Below are positions 18,557 through 28,036 of a stretch of 57,297 nucleotides of DNA, piece after piece. Origin of the DNA: Bacteroides sp. 224 (GTDB lineage: Bacteria; Bacteroidota; Bacteroidia; Bacteroidales; Bacteroidaceae). The translations under genes and the position numbers were made by a program. Where the stretch lies: the NCBI RefSeq assembly GCF_010500995.1, contig NZ_QVMK01000015.1:1-57297 (forward strand), read 5' to 3'. The notes beneath the pieces are model-generated. The model worked only from the letters and a program-made list of their open reading frames with translations, did no database searches and was not told the origin of the DNA. Position 1 is the stretch's first letter. The number at the start of each line of letters is the position of its first letter.

Positions 18557-19408
18557 ATGAAAAAGCATATAATATATTCTATACTTTTTGTGGGATTCTT
18601 TTTGGGCCACAGTTGTAGCGAACAAGATATTGCTACGTATAGTTTAACAGATGAGAGGATTAACTTTCTGGTAGAAAAACCGGGAAGCAACAACCCATAT
18701 CCCGATGAGTTAGTTTACAATATTAATTTCGGAGTTTCAAAACTTGGAGAAGAGTTGAAAGACACTATTCTTAAAATTCCGGTAGAAACACAAGGGTTTA
18801 CACCCGATTATGCTCGTCCGGTAGCTCTGAAAGCCGGTAAAATTGAATATGGTAATACACCCGTACTTACCTTTTCGGACTATGAAGTTAAAGCCGGAGA
18901 ATTTCGGAATGTACTGGAAATAAAAATAGATAGAGCAACTGTTGAACGAGATACGGCAACCGTTTTCTATCTACAATTCGACTACGACAAAATGGACCTC
19001 CAACCCGGAGTTACCGAACGAAGTAAGTATAAGATACGCATCACCGATTATGTAAACATGGATCTTGTAAAGATGAATACGAATCTTTGGGTATATTCTT
19101 ATAGTGGTTATCTTGCTACCTGGAAAATCTATGATACCGGTTATGGAAACTGGAGTAATACCAAAGCCCGTTTTATTATGACTGTAACCGGAGTAACAGA
19201 TTTCTCTAAGCTCTCCCCTCCTACACAAGAAAACTGGGAAACTTGGCAAATAGAAAAGACGCCACAATTCATCAAAGTTTTAGAAGCTTTGAAAGAATAC
19301 AAAAAAAAGTCTGAGGCCGATCCAAATAATTATCCTCCCTATTATGATGAAACTGCCAGTACACCGAATACATGGATTTCATTCTGGGATAGTATGACTG
19401 AAATTTAA
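18557..19408 (+). CDS. DUF4843 surface lipoprotein
   Basis: A 283-residue lipoprotein (signal ending GHSCSEQD) of the DUF4843 family, which occurs almost only behind SusD genes in Bacteroidetes. The N-terminal half (INFLVEKPGSNNPYPDELVYNINFGV) looks like an Ig-type beta domain; the C-terminal half carries aromatic-rich stretches (YSGYLATWKIYDTGYGNWSNTKARFIM). Acidic residues just after the lipid cysteine fit export to the cell surface. It probably acts as an accessory binding protein of this SusCD pair, but no ligand is known. Confidence 0.82.
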   Translation: MKKHIIYSILFVGFFLGHSCSEQDIATYSLTDERINFLVEKPGSNNPYPDELVYNINFGVSKLGEELKDTILKIPVETQGFTPDYARPVALKAGKIEYGNTPVLTFSDYEVKAGEFRNVLEIKIDRATVERDTATVFYLQFDYDKMDLQPGVTERSKYKIRITDYVNMDLVKMNTNLWVYSYSGYLATWKIYDTGYGNWSNTKARFIMTVTGVTDFSKLSPPTQENWETWQIEKTPQFIKVLEALKEYKKKSEADPNNYPPYYDETASTPNTWISFWDSMTEI

Positions 19409-19419
19409 ACTTGTATAAT

Positions 19420-21108
19420 ATGAAAAAGATATTTATATTTTCAATAGGTCTGTTACTTTTAGCATCTTGCAGCGACGATAATAGTAACTATGCCTACAAC
19501 GATGTAAACGAAATATTGGTAGAACTTGATGAAGTATACAAAGTTCGTTTAGAAGATACCGAATTGGTTATTCGTCCTAAAATATCTCAAACACTGTTAG
19601 ACAAAAAGGAGAATCTTACTTTTATGTGGAAACACTCTACATCTTCTTCCGTTCATGCAGCAGGCTATGGAGATACATTAAGTTTAGCCGATACAGTGGC
19701 CTTAGAAATTAAGGCTACCGATAAACAATTCACCCACTATCTTCGTCTGAATATTTACGATAAAGAAACAGGCATTCCTTACTTTTTCGAAACAAGCGTA
19801 AAAGTAACCAAGCCTTATATGGGAGCTTGGATGGTGCTTCATAAACAAGAGGGAGAAACAAGAATAGGTGCAATAGAATATACGGATGGAGTAGGCATTG
19901 CAGAAAACGATGCTTATTTCAACAATACCGGCGAAAAGTTAAAGAATGATCCTATTCTTTTAGGTGTGAATAGTAGATTAACCGTAAATTATGGTACTAC
20001 TGGAGTTGGTATAAATTACTACAACGCTTTCATGGTAATAACTAATAACATAGATGAATCCGGTCTCTATTTTCAAACAGAAAAGCTCAGCCAGAAAGAT
20101 AAATTATCCAGAATGCTCTATGATGATCATGAAAGTGGTTTCAAAGTGGAAAAAACCACTCTGTATTCGGGAGATTTCAACGGTGTATTGTGCTTGAATG
20201 ATGGGCAGTTATATCAAGGAATGACAGCCGGTTCAAGACTTTATAAAGCAAAAACAGAACAGCTTAGTGGTGAAAAGACGGTTAATCTTACTCATGCCAT
20301 TAAACTGGGATATTATTCTATGTTTTATGATAGCAAGGCCAGAAGACTTTTATATTATAACTACTATAATGGCAACAAAGCGTCGGGTAATTCTACAGGA
20401 GGTTATAGTTACTGGCCTAACAGTTTTTATGAGTTAGACGAAAACAAAGCAAGTCTTCTGAACCTACCTAAACGTACTATTGATGCAGATCAACCAATTG
20501 ATTTGAACTCCATTCCGGTTAATCAAGATGTAAAGTTTATCGGAGCAGGTTATCAACCTAATAAAGTAACATCCGGAATAAACAAGAATGTTATTAAATG
20601 TTGTGTGTTAGCTAATGATAATAAAGATGAGAAAAAATCATACGTATATGAAATAAATATGAATTCCATTAATGCGACGACTTCATCTCCTAAAAAAGTG
20701 TTGGAAAACTATTATACCATCGTAAGACCCAATATATTAAAGGATGATGCTAAGTTTGCTTCAAGTTGCTTCTATAACGGACTATTATTTTTTAGCGACG
20801 GCAATATAATATACCGGCTTAATTACTCTGTTGATGGGGAGAACAACCACACCTCTGTTTATCAACACTCCGGTGGTACTGTGAAAGCGATGAAATTTGC
20901 TCATTATCAGTCTGTAAGCGCAGATGCTACAAACTTAGACTACTCGGCATACGGACACGAAGTATACCGAAGTTTGGCAATTGTATACGATATGGGAGGA
21001 GGCAAATCTGATTTAGTTATTCTCAACCTCTCAAATATCGGAGATTTAGAAGGCTCTGCTCAAGTATACAAAGAATTTGGTGATATTAAAGACATTATAT
21101 TCTTATAA
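19420..21108 (+). CDS. PKD-like family surface lipoprotein
   Basis: A 562-residue lipoprotein (LLLLASCSDDNSNY) with the acidic CSDD sequence expected of a Bacteroides surface-export signal. It matches in layout the PKD-like family proteins that follow SusD and DUF4843 genes: an Ig or PKD-like N-terminal domain (about 35-135, ILVELDEVYKVRLEDTELVIRP) and a larger beta-propeller-like C-terminal part. ATG at 19420 was preferred to an in-frame TTG at 19411. A ligand-binding role at the surface is inferred from its place in the operon. Confidence 0.78.
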   Translation: MKKIFIFSIGLLLLASCSDDNSNYAYNDVNEILVELDEVYKVRLEDTELVIRPKISQTLLDKKENLTFMWKHSTSSSVHAAGYGDTLSLADTVALEIKATDKQFTHYLRLNIYDKETGIPYFFETSVKVTKPYMGAWMVLHKQEGETRIGAIEYTDGVGIAENDAYFNNTGEKLKNDPILLGVNSRLTVNYGTTGVGINYYNAFMVITNNIDESGLYFQTEKLSQKDKLSRMLYDDHESGFKVEKTTLYSGDFNGVLCLNDGQLYQGMTAGSRLYKAKTEQLSGEKTVNLTHAIKLGYYSMFYDSKARRLLYYNYYNGNKASGNSTGGYSYWPNSFYELDENKASLLNLPKRTIDADQPIDLNSIPVNQDVKFIGAGYQPNKVTSGINKNVIKCCVLANDNKDEKKSYVYEINMNSINATTSSPKKVLENYYTIVRPNILKDDAKFASSCFYNGLLFFSDGNIIYRLNYSVDGENNHTSVYQHSGGTVKAMKFAHYQSVSADATNLDYSAYGHEVYRSLAIVYDMGGGKSDLVILNLSNIGDLEGSAQVYKEFGDIKDIIFL

Positions 21109-21125
21109 AAACAAAAAAAGAATAG

Positions 21126-22478
21126 ATGAAACAGATACTATTAGCTTTAGCCGCATTGATAATTATATCGTGCGGCAAAGCAGAGGAAAGCAAAACCGTT
21201 AAGATAAGCGGATCATTTAAAAACATCAAGAGCAGTTCGCTTAAACTATCTTATGCCGGATCATTAGCATTTTTATCCGAAGAGGGGTCGTATGAGTTGG
21301 CCGAAGATTCCGACAAGAACTTCGATCTTACAATTGAAATAGATAAGCCTACTTACTTTTCAATTTACAGAAACCAGCTTTACCTGACTCCGGGCGATAG
21401 TATACACATTATAGTAGAAGAAGATCCTGCCCAAAGTAGCATAACCGGAAGCAAAGGTGTTGATGCAAATACGTATCTTAAAAAACGGATTTTCCCCAAA
21501 GGAGGATCTTACTTGGATGCAGGGAAAAATCTAAAACTGGATATGAAGGAAATGCTAAACACGCTCGACAGCTTTGTAACTGTGCGCAAAGAAGAACTTG
21601 CTGCTGTAACAAACGTCAGCCAAGAGTTTAAAGAATTGGAAAGCAAACGAATTATAGCCGATTACGTTAATAGTTTCCTCTATTATCCTTCTTATAAACT
21701 CTATAAGTTGCAGGAGTTCACTCTGTCATCGGAAGAATACAAGGCCCAAACGGACGAGTACTTCGAAAACATAAAACAGTATGTTCAGCCCATTTTGGAA
21801 GATATTGCCTCCGACGACCGATACCTGGAAGTAGAAGTAGTTCGCCTTGTTCTTTATCGTGCAAGCAAGATGGATGTATTTACTGTCAATCAGTCTGATA
21901 GATTCAAAAAGCTGATCGAGGTATCTAACCAAATGGATCGGATGAAAAAAGAGCTTACTCCCGAAATTGTCAGCGAATTGCAAGCCTATGGAGATAACAT
22001 CACCTACGATGATTTTAAAACACGCTATCTCAACAGACTAAATTCCGTGACACGCTTAATGGAGGGACAACCTGCACCGGATATTAAATTAACGGATATA
22101 GACGGAAACGAGAAAATGTTAAGCGATTTTAAAGGAAAAACCATCTATGTGGATCTATGGGCTACATGGTGCGGACCATGCCGTATGCAAACTCCGCACT
22201 ATAAGAAATTGAGTGAGGAGTATAAGAACATTCAATTTATAGCAATCTCTATTGATGAAGATAAAAAAGCTTGGGAAGGGTATGTGAAAAACGAAGATCA
22301 CGCCAATGTGATAGAACTGCTATCTACCGATCCCGACTTAAGAAACAATTGGAATGTGCCCGGAATACCCAAATTCCTGCTCATTGATGAGGACTTTAAA
22401 ATTATCAGCTCAAGCGCTCCGCGCCCAAGCGAAATAGAAAAGATAACAGCTATTCTCGAAAAATACAATAAAGAATAG
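21126..22478 (+). CDS. TlpA/ResA-type thioredoxin-fold lipoprotein
   Basis: A 450-residue protein with a lipoprotein signal (LIIISCGKAEES). The C-terminal 140 residues are a TlpA-like thioredoxin domain with the redox motif WATWCGPCRMQTPHY; the N-terminal part has a DUF4369-like beta region and a helical middle. Lack of acidic residues after the lipid cysteine suggests it stays in the periplasm. Thioredoxin-fold proteins are common in peptide- or metal-linked SusCD loci; here it could reduce disulfides in imported peptides or maintain the peptidase, which is inference. Confidence 0.88.
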   Translation: MKQILLALAALIIISCGKAEESKTVKISGSFKNIKSSSLKLSYAGSLAFLSEEGSYELAEDSDKNFDLTIEIDKPTYFSIYRNQLYLTPGDSIHIIVEEDPAQSSITGSKGVDANTYLKKRIFPKGGSYLDAGKNLKLDMKEMLNTLDSFVTVRKEELAAVTNVSQEFKELESKRIIADYVNSFLYYPSYKLYKLQEFTLSSEEYKAQTDEYFENIKQYVQPILEDIASDDRYLEVEVVRLVLYRASKMDVFTVNQSDRFKKLIEVSNQMDRMKKELTPEIVSELQAYGDNITYDDFKTRYLNRLNSVTRLMEGQPAPDIKLTDIDGNEKMLSDFKGKTIYVDLWATWCGPCRMQTPHYKKLSEEYKNIQFIAISIDEDKKAWEGYVKNEDHANVIELLSTDPDLRNNWNVPGIPKFLLIDEDFKIISSSAPRPSEIEKITAILEKYNKE

Positions 22479-22493
22479 TAAGCAAGAACCAAG

Positions 22494-22516
22494 AGAGGGT
22501 GTGTAACGCACCCTCT
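22494..22516 (+). terminator. Hairpin between tlpA-like and S9 peptidase genes
   Basis: Perfect 8-bp arms AGAGGGTG (22494-22501) and CACCCTCT (22509-22516) with a 7-base loop, followed by TTGAATATTT. It resembles a weak intrinsic terminator inside the operon and may set the level of the peptidase. A strong AGGAGG site (22534-22539) follows it before the next start. Confidence 0.6.
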
Positions 22517-22544
22517 TTGAATATTTAAAACACAGGAGGATATC

Positions 22545-24905
22545 ATGAAATATTTATTCGGACTCATTATTTGCCTATTTGTATACAGCGGCAGCCATGC
22601 ACAGAAGGGCGACTTCCAAACCGCAGAAAAGTTCATGAAGAATAAAGTGAAGCACTTAGAAGGAACGCTCAGTATTAAACCTTACTTCTTCAAAAACACA
22701 GATAAATTCTGGTATGCCTTTCAAACACCAACCGGAGAAGAGTATTTTTATGCTGATCCTAAAGCTAAAATACACCGTAAGCTACTGGATAAGAAGATAT
22801 TTTGTGAAGGACTCTCAACACTTACAGGAACCAAAATAATTGAATCTGAGTTCAGTACAAAATTCTTTTATGATGATATTAATGATAGCATCCTGTATTT
22901 TCAATACAAAGGTACTGAGTTTGAATTTAACATACATACCCAAAATCTTCAAAAACAAGAGAAAAAACATTCTCAACGCTCTGTTCCTAAAAGCAATATA
23001 TTTGGCAGTTATTCTCCCGACAGCACCTACGTAGTGTATGCCGAGAACTATAATATGTATATTACCAATACAAAAAAAGCCACCACAACACAACTCACAA
23101 ATGATGGAGAAAAATATTATTCGTATACAGGTGGAGAGATATTTATGGGAATGAGGGCAGATGATAACCCTTATCGCACCCCTCCTCTTATTCATTGGAG
23201 TTCTGATTCCAAGTATTTTTTTCAGTTAAAAGAAGATGTCAGAAAAGTAACATACATCCCCACCATAAATATGCTGGGAGATCCTACCAAAACAAAAGAT
23301 ATTAAAACATCTCTGGCAGGTGCTCCCGACGTAATTCAGTTTGAACTTTGGATATTCAATACCGATAGCCTCACAGCGCGGCAAGTAAACATCAGCAAAT
23401 GGAAAGACCAAAGTGTGAAACTAATAAACAGTACCGGTAAAGAAAGCCAATGGGAAGATCAGATATTTTTCTGGCGTAAGAAAAGAACAAACGATGAAAT
23501 GGAGGTATGCAAGGTAGATCTCTGCACGGGCGAAGTAAAGATTCTTATCTCCGAAAAGTCGAGCCCATATCTTGCCGATGAACTTTTTCATATTGAGATT
23601 ATCAATGATGCGAAAGAAATTATTTTCTGGTCGGAAAGAAGTGGTAGAGGGCATTATTACCACTACGATACCGATGGAAACCTGCTAAACACCATTACTT
23701 CGGGAAACTGGACAGCCGGAAAAATAATAGAAACCGATGAGAAGAAACGAGTTATTTACTTTCAGGCATACGGACAAGTAGCCGGAGAATCTCCCTACTA
23801 TGCTCGTTTAAACAAAGCATCCATAGATGGTAAAGGAAAAGTTAAGATACTCACTCCCGAAGAAGCAACTCATAATGTGAGGCTCACTCCAAGTAAATCG
23901 TTCATTATCGACAGCTATTCGCGAGCCGATCTGGAACCACGCCATGTAGTCAGAAACATCGAAGGTAAAGAAATCTTAGAATTAGCCAAGCCCGATTTAA
24001 GTGCACTTTATGCCACAGGATGGCAAATGCCCGAACCTATTGTTGTAAAAGCAGCGGATGATTCAACTCTTCTTTACGGATATATGTGGAAACCGTTCAA
24101 TTTCGATCCGGCTAAAAAATATCCGGTGATTTCGTATGTGTATCCCGGTCCGCAAACCGAATTGTTATCTCTTGAATTTAGTATTTCTGCAAGATACAAT
24201 ACTGCGTTGGCACAAGTAGGATTTATTGTGGTTAACTTCGGTCATCGTGGTGGGAGCCCTTTAAGAAACAAAGCTTACCATGCCTTTGGATACGGCAACC
24301 TACGAGATTATCCTTTAGCTGATGATAAATACGGATTGGAACAATTGGCAGAGAAATATCCGTTTATTGACCTTTCGCGCGTAGGAATCTTTGGTCATTC
24401 GGGAGGAGGAATGATGGCAGCAACCGCTCTCCTCACCTACCCCGACTTTTATAAAGCGGCTGTAGCAGCTTCGGGCAACTATGATAATACAATCTATAAT
24501 AAACCATTTGTTGAAACCTACCAAGGAATACAAGAGATTCAAAAGGATATTAAAAAGAGAAAGAAAGATCCTGAAACCGGAAAAGATACTATCATTATTG
24601 AAAGGGAAACAAAATTCGAACTTAAAGTTGCCACCACAAGCGAGTTGGCAGGTAACCTGAAAGGTCATTTAATGCTTGTCACAGGAGATATGGACGAGAA
24701 CGTTCATCCGGCACATACCATTCGCCTGGCTAATGCTTTGATAAAGGCCGGCAAAAACTTCGACTTCGTAATTTTACCCGGCACCCGGCATGCTTACAGC
24801 GGCATACCAGAAGACTTCTTCGAAAAGAAATTATGGTTTCACTTTGCCAAGCATCTGCTGAATGATTATGGGCCGGAAAGGGTGGTGGATATAAACCGTT
24901 TCTAA
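22545..24905 (+). CDS. S9 family (dipeptidyl-peptidase IV-like) peptidase
   Basis: A 786-residue exported serine peptidase. A Sec signal (LIICLFVYSGSHAQ) is followed by a DPP-IV N-terminal beta-propeller (about 60-500) and an alpha/beta-hydrolase domain. The nucleophile elbow reads GIFGHSGGGMMAA; the Asp is in GDMDENVHPAHT and the His in PGTRHAYSG. Members remove dipeptides or cleave next to proline; exact specificity is not readable. It closes the SusC-SusD-DUF4843-PKD-TlpA series and would digest peptides in the periplasm. The AGGAGG ribosome site six bases before the ATG is strong for this organism, and the hairpin upstream suggests its expression is adjusted separately. Confidence 0.92.
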   Translation: MKYLFGLIICLFVYSGSHAQKGDFQTAEKFMKNKVKHLEGTLSIKPYFFKNTDKFWYAFQTPTGEEYFYADPKAKIHRKLLDKKIFCEGLSTLTGTKIIESEFSTKFFYDDINDSILYFQYKGTEFEFNIHTQNLQKQEKKHSQRSVPKSNIFGSYSPDSTYVVYAENYNMYITNTKKATTTQLTNDGEKYYSYTGGEIFMGMRADDNPYRTPPLIHWSSDSKYFFQLKEDVRKVTYIPTINMLGDPTKTKDIKTSLAGAPDVIQFELWIFNTDSLTARQVNISKWKDQSVKLINSTGKESQWEDQIFFWRKKRTNDEMEVCKVDLCTGEVKILISEKSSPYLADELFHIEIINDAKEIIFWSERSGRGHYYHYDTDGNLLNTITSGNWTAGKIIETDEKKRVIYFQAYGQVAGESPYYARLNKASIDGKGKVKILTPEEATHNVRLTPSKSFIIDSYSRADLEPRHVVRNIEGKEILELAKPDLSALYATGWQMPEPIVVKAADDSTLLYGYMWKPFNFDPAKKYPVISYVYPGPQTELLSLEFSISARYNTALAQVGFIVVNFGHRGGSPLRNKAYHAFGYGNLRDYPLADDKYGLEQLAEKYPFIDLSRVGIFGHSGGGMMAATALLTYPDFYKAAVAASGNYDNTIYNKPFVETYQGIQEIQKDIKKRKKDPETGKDTIIIERETKFELKVATTSELAGNLKGHLMLVTGDMDENVHPAHTIRLANALIKAGKNFDFVILPGTRHAYSGIPEDFFEKKLWFHFAKHLLNDYGPERVVDINRF

Positions 24906-25070
24906 AAAAAAATCGCCGACCCTCACAGGCAGACGACCTCACAACACAAACACAAAATAAAACACGACAAAATCTGTAAACAGTACAAAATCTACCATCT
25001 TTTACTGTTCACGACACAAAAATAATATTTATCATTCAATGAAACAAGTATATTCATAGGAAAAAAGCAA

Positions 25071-25102
25071 AAAAAGACAACTTCTTTGTTAGTTGTCTTT
25101 TT
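25071..25102. terminator. Bidirectional intrinsic terminator
   Basis: Perfect 12-bp arms AAAAAGACAACT (25071-25082) and AGTTGTCTTTTT (25091-25102) with an 8-base loop. A-run and T-run on opposite sides serve the peptidase operon (+) and mgsA (-), which converge here. Confidence 0.85.
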
Positions 25103-25107
25103 CTTTT

Positions 25108-25632
25108 TTATTCTACATGCTTCTTTTTTCTCTTCTTCACAGATTCTACAGCTTCCTGTACCACCGGTTTGTTTTCAAAACGTTTAGTATAGTTCGAATA
25201 ATCCGGTCGGATAGGTTTATATTCCGGATCTAAAAATAAAGGACTTGATATAATATGATCTGCCGTAGAGCGATTACAGCAAAATACAATATTCTCCACA
25301 CTGGCCAAACGTGTCAACGCTTTAACATCCGTATCATGAGGCTGTAAGGTCATGGGATCAGTAAAAAAGAATAGATAATCTATTTCTCCATCTACTATAC
25401 GAGAACCCATTTGTTGATCACCGCCCAATGGTCCTGATCGGAATATGGTGAAATTCCATGTTACTTCAGGATGCTTTTCTTTCAAAGCAGCAAGAATAAG
25501 ACTTCCTGTAGTTCCGGTACAATAGAATTTATGCCCCATCAATAATTCAGAATTCCAAACAACCCATTCTATCAGGTCTTTCTTCATGGCATCATGTGCC
25601 ACCAACCCTATCTTTCTTACTAAATTCTTCAT
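25108..25632 (-). CDS. mgsA: Methylglyoxal synthase
   Basis: A 174-residue enzyme converting dihydroxyacetone phosphate to methylglyoxal and phosphate. Phosphate-binding and catalytic stretches are clear: HDAMKKDLIEW near residue 13, the CTGTTGSLI loop, FRSGPLGGDQQMGSRI with the GDQQ motif, and DPMTLQPHDTDVKALTRLA. The C-terminal tail is Lys-rich (VKKRKKKHVE). It overlaps the preceding glycosyltransferase gene by four bases and ends at the bidirectional terminator, so it is the last gene of the mtaB operon. Confidence 0.95.
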   Translation of the reverse strand: MKNLVRKIGLVAHDAMKKDLIEWVVWNSELLMGHKFYCTGTTGSLILAALKEKHPEVTWNFTIFRSGPLGGDQQMGSRIVDGEIDYLFFFTDPMTLQPHDTDVKALTRLASVENIVFCCNRSTADHIISSPLFLDPEYKPIRPDYSNYTKRFENKPVVQEAVESVKKRKKKHVE

Positions 25633-26666
25633 CTTTCGTCAGTATTTATTCTTAATTGCGAGAAATATTTCTTTCTCCTTATATAATACTTCAGCAATAT
25701 ACTAAAATCCACCTTTCCCCAAACAGAATCTACAATTGTTTTTTCCAGGTTTTCAACCCTTGCCGAAGAAAAACTTTGTCGTGCCACATTAAAATCGGAG
25801 ATAGCTTTAAACACTGCTTTTGCATTCTCTATTTGTCCTTTCAACAAAAAAGAAAGACCTGCAATATAATCGAGCCAACGCCTTACCAGCATAACTCTTG
25901 ACAATTCATTAGCAGGAAGATTCTTATATAACATTACAAGATTATTACGAAAGTTGAGATACGTTTTTTGTGGATTCTCTTTTTTCAATGTGCCGGCTCC
26001 TACATGGTATACTACACTTTCAGGAATACACGCCACTTCCAAACCACGCGAACGAAATCTCCAGCAGAGGTCGATTTCTTCCATGTGTGCAAAAAAACGC
26101 CCATCTAATCCACCAGCTTCATGATACTCTAACAAACGAACCATGAGGGATGCTCCCGTTGCCCAAAACACAGGAATAACCGAATCATATTGACCATTGT
26201 CTTTTTCTACAGTATTCATCACTCGTCCCCGACAAAAGGGATAACCATATTTATCGAGAAATCCGCCACAAGCTCCGGCATATTCAAAGCTATCTTTATT
26301 GCGCCAACTACGTATTTTAGGCTGACAAGCAGCAGCTATAGGATGTTCGTCCATATACTCAATCATTGGTTGAAGCCAATTTTCAGTTACTTCTACATCC
26401 GAGTTAAGCAATATGGCATATTCTGCTTGTATTCGGTTTAAAGCAATATTATATCCATCAGCATAGCCATAATTTTCATCAAGTGCAATTATTCGAACAG
26501 AAGGGAATGCCGTACGAACCATAGAAACAGAAGCATCTGTAGAAGCATTATCTGCCAAATAAACTGTTACGCCCTCCATATCGGAATACTTCACTACAGA
26601 AGGAAGAAACGTATGTAACATTTCCATTCCGTTCCAATTTAAAATGACTACTGCTACCTTATCCAT
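25629..26666 (-). CDS. Family 2 glycosyltransferase
   Basis: A 345-residue GT2 enzyme. The N-terminus VAVVILNWNG and NASTDAS are typical of the nucleotide-sugar site, ILLNSDVEV holds the metal-binding DxD-like motif, and FAHMEEIDLCWRFRSRG carries the ED-type catalytic region. It resembles rhamnosyl-type transferases of envelope polysaccharide synthesis, but donor and acceptor are unknown. The start MDKVAVV at 26666 was preferred: a longer frame would overlap mtaB, whereas this start lies four bases after its stop. It overlaps mgsA by four bases. Confidence 0.9.
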   Translation of the reverse strand: MDKVAVVILNWNGMEMLHTFLPSVVKYSDMEGVTVYLADNASTDASVSMVRTAFPSVRIIALDENYGYADGYNIALNRIQAEYAILLNSDVEVTENWLQPMIEYMDEHPIAAACQPKIRSWRNKDSFEYAGACGGFLDKYGYPFCRGRVMNTVEKDNGQYDSVIPVFWATGASLMVRLLEYHEAGGLDGRFFAHMEEIDLCWRFRSRGLEVACIPESVVYHVGAGTLKKENPQKTYLNFRNNLVMLYKNLPANELSRVMLVRRWLDYIAGLSFLLKGQIENAKAVFKAISDFNVARQSFSSARVENLEKTIVDSVWGKVDFSILLKYYIRRKKYFSQLRINTDER

Positions 26667-26670
26667 TGTA

Positions 26671-27999
26671 TTATTTATCGTTTTGCAAGATAGTTCCCCG
26701 GAGTGCAGTTTCATCATGATTGAATCCTTGTAGGCATAGAGTTACCATCTTATTATCAAGTGTTTTATCATTTTCCAGTTCCACACGTATATAGTTTTCC
26801 GTAAAACCGTGCATAGGCGCACCACTTTTAGACTTTTCCATTAATGCTTTCACTGTGTCGCCTATATAACGTTTATAAAACTCTTTTGTTTTCGAATCTG
26901 ATAAGTTTAACAACTTTTGACTTCTCTCTCGCTTTTCCTGAGGAGACACCACATAATCTATCTTCAGGGCTTGAGTTCCGGCACGCTCGGAATAACTGAA
27001 AACATGAAGCTGTGTAATATCTAAAGAAGCAATAAAATCGTAAGCGCGATTAAAGTATTCTTCTGTCTCACCTCTTGTACCAACAATTACATCTACTCCA
27101 ATAAATGCATGAGGCATAATTTCTTTAATTTTCTTGATTTTCTGCGCAAACAATGCAGTATCATACCTGCGGCGCATTAGTTTCAATACTTCATCGCACC
27201 CACTCTGCAAAGGAATATGAAAATGAGGCATAAAACGCTTTGAACAAGCCACAAATTCAATGATCTCATCCGTAAGCAAATTGGGCTCGATAGAAGAAAT
27301 ACGATAACGTTCAATTCCCTCTACCTGATCCAATGCTTTAATCAAATCAAGGAAACTCTCTCCTGTACTCCGTCCAAAGTCACCTATATTAACTCCTGTC
27401 AATACGATTTCTTTGCCTCCTTCGTCTGCAACTTTCTCTACTTGTTTCACCAATGACTCAATAGTTCCGTTGCGGCTTCTTCCGCGGGCAAAAGGAATTG
27501 TACAATAAGAGCAGTAATAATCACACCCATCTTGCACCTTCAAGAAGTAACGTGTACGGTCGCCTTGCGAACAAGAAGGCACAAATGATGTTATATCTTT
27601 AGTGGTAGTGGTATATGCTTCTCCTGTTTCGTTCTTATGCAAATTACCCAAATACTTAAAAATATCTTTTTTCTGTTCAGCGCCAAGTACAAGATCGACT
27701 CCTTCTATTTGAACTATTTGATCCGGTTTCAGTTGAGCATAACATCCTGTTACAATTACAAATGCATCCGGATGCTGTTTAATCATCCGATGAATTGCTT
27801 GACGGCATTTTTTGTCGGCCATCTCTGTTACAGAACAAGTATTTATAACACAAATATCGGCTTTTTCGCCTTTCCGGGCAGTACGAACTCCAACATCAGT
27901 CAGTAATTTACCAATAGTAGAGGTTTCGGAAAAATTCAGTTTACAACCTAATGTATAATATACAGCAGTTTTATTTTGAAATACAGTAGTATCAATCAT
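26671..27999 (-). CDS. mtaB: tRNA (t6A37) methylthiotransferase MtaB
   Basis: A 442-residue radical-SAM enzyme that adds a methylthio group to t6A at position 37 of ANN-reading tRNAs. The N-terminal UPF0004 domain has the three cluster cysteines (TLGCKLN, VINTCSV, VTGCYAQ), the radical-SAM core has DYYCSYC after CDYY, and a C-terminal TRAM domain covers about the last 65 residues. The N-terminal TLGCKLNFSETS is typical of MtaB rather than MiaB or RimO. It is the first gene of a three-gene operon. Confidence 0.94.
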   Translation of the reverse strand: MIDTTVFQNKTAVYYTLGCKLNFSETSTIGKLLTDVGVRTARKGEKADICVINTCSVTEMADKKCRQAIHRMIKQHPDAFVIVTGCYAQLKPDQIVQIEGVDLVLGAEQKKDIFKYLGNLHKNETGEAYTTTTKDITSFVPSCSQGDRTRYFLKVQDGCDYYCSYCTIPFARGRSRNGTIESLVKQVEKVADEGGKEIVLTGVNIGDFGRSTGESFLDLIKALDQVEGIERYRISSIEPNLLTDEIIEFVACSKRFMPHFHIPLQSGCDEVLKLMRRRYDTALFAQKIKKIKEIMPHAFIGVDVIVGTRGETEEYFNRAYDFIASLDITQLHVFSYSERAGTQALKIDYVVSPQEKRERSQKLLNLSDSKTKEFYKRYIGDTVKALMEKSKSGAPMHGFTENYIRVELENDKTLDNKMVTLCLQGFNHDETALRGTILQNDK

Positions 28000-28024
28000 A
28001 ACGTGTCTTTACACAAATTTCGTG

Positions 28025-28032
28025 CAAAGGTA
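28025..28032 (-). promoter_or_regulatory. Predicted mtaB -7 box
   Basis: TACCTTTG (28032 to 28025, minus strand) matches TAnnTTTG, 25 bases before the mtaB start. It lies just after the end of ada. Confidence 0.5.
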
Positions 28033-28036
28033 CATA

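Noticed and set aside
26667..26717. Longer start of the glycosyltransferase gene
   Set aside because: It would overlap mtaB by 47 bases; the MDKVAVVILNWNG start lies four bases after the mtaB stop and matches family N-termini.
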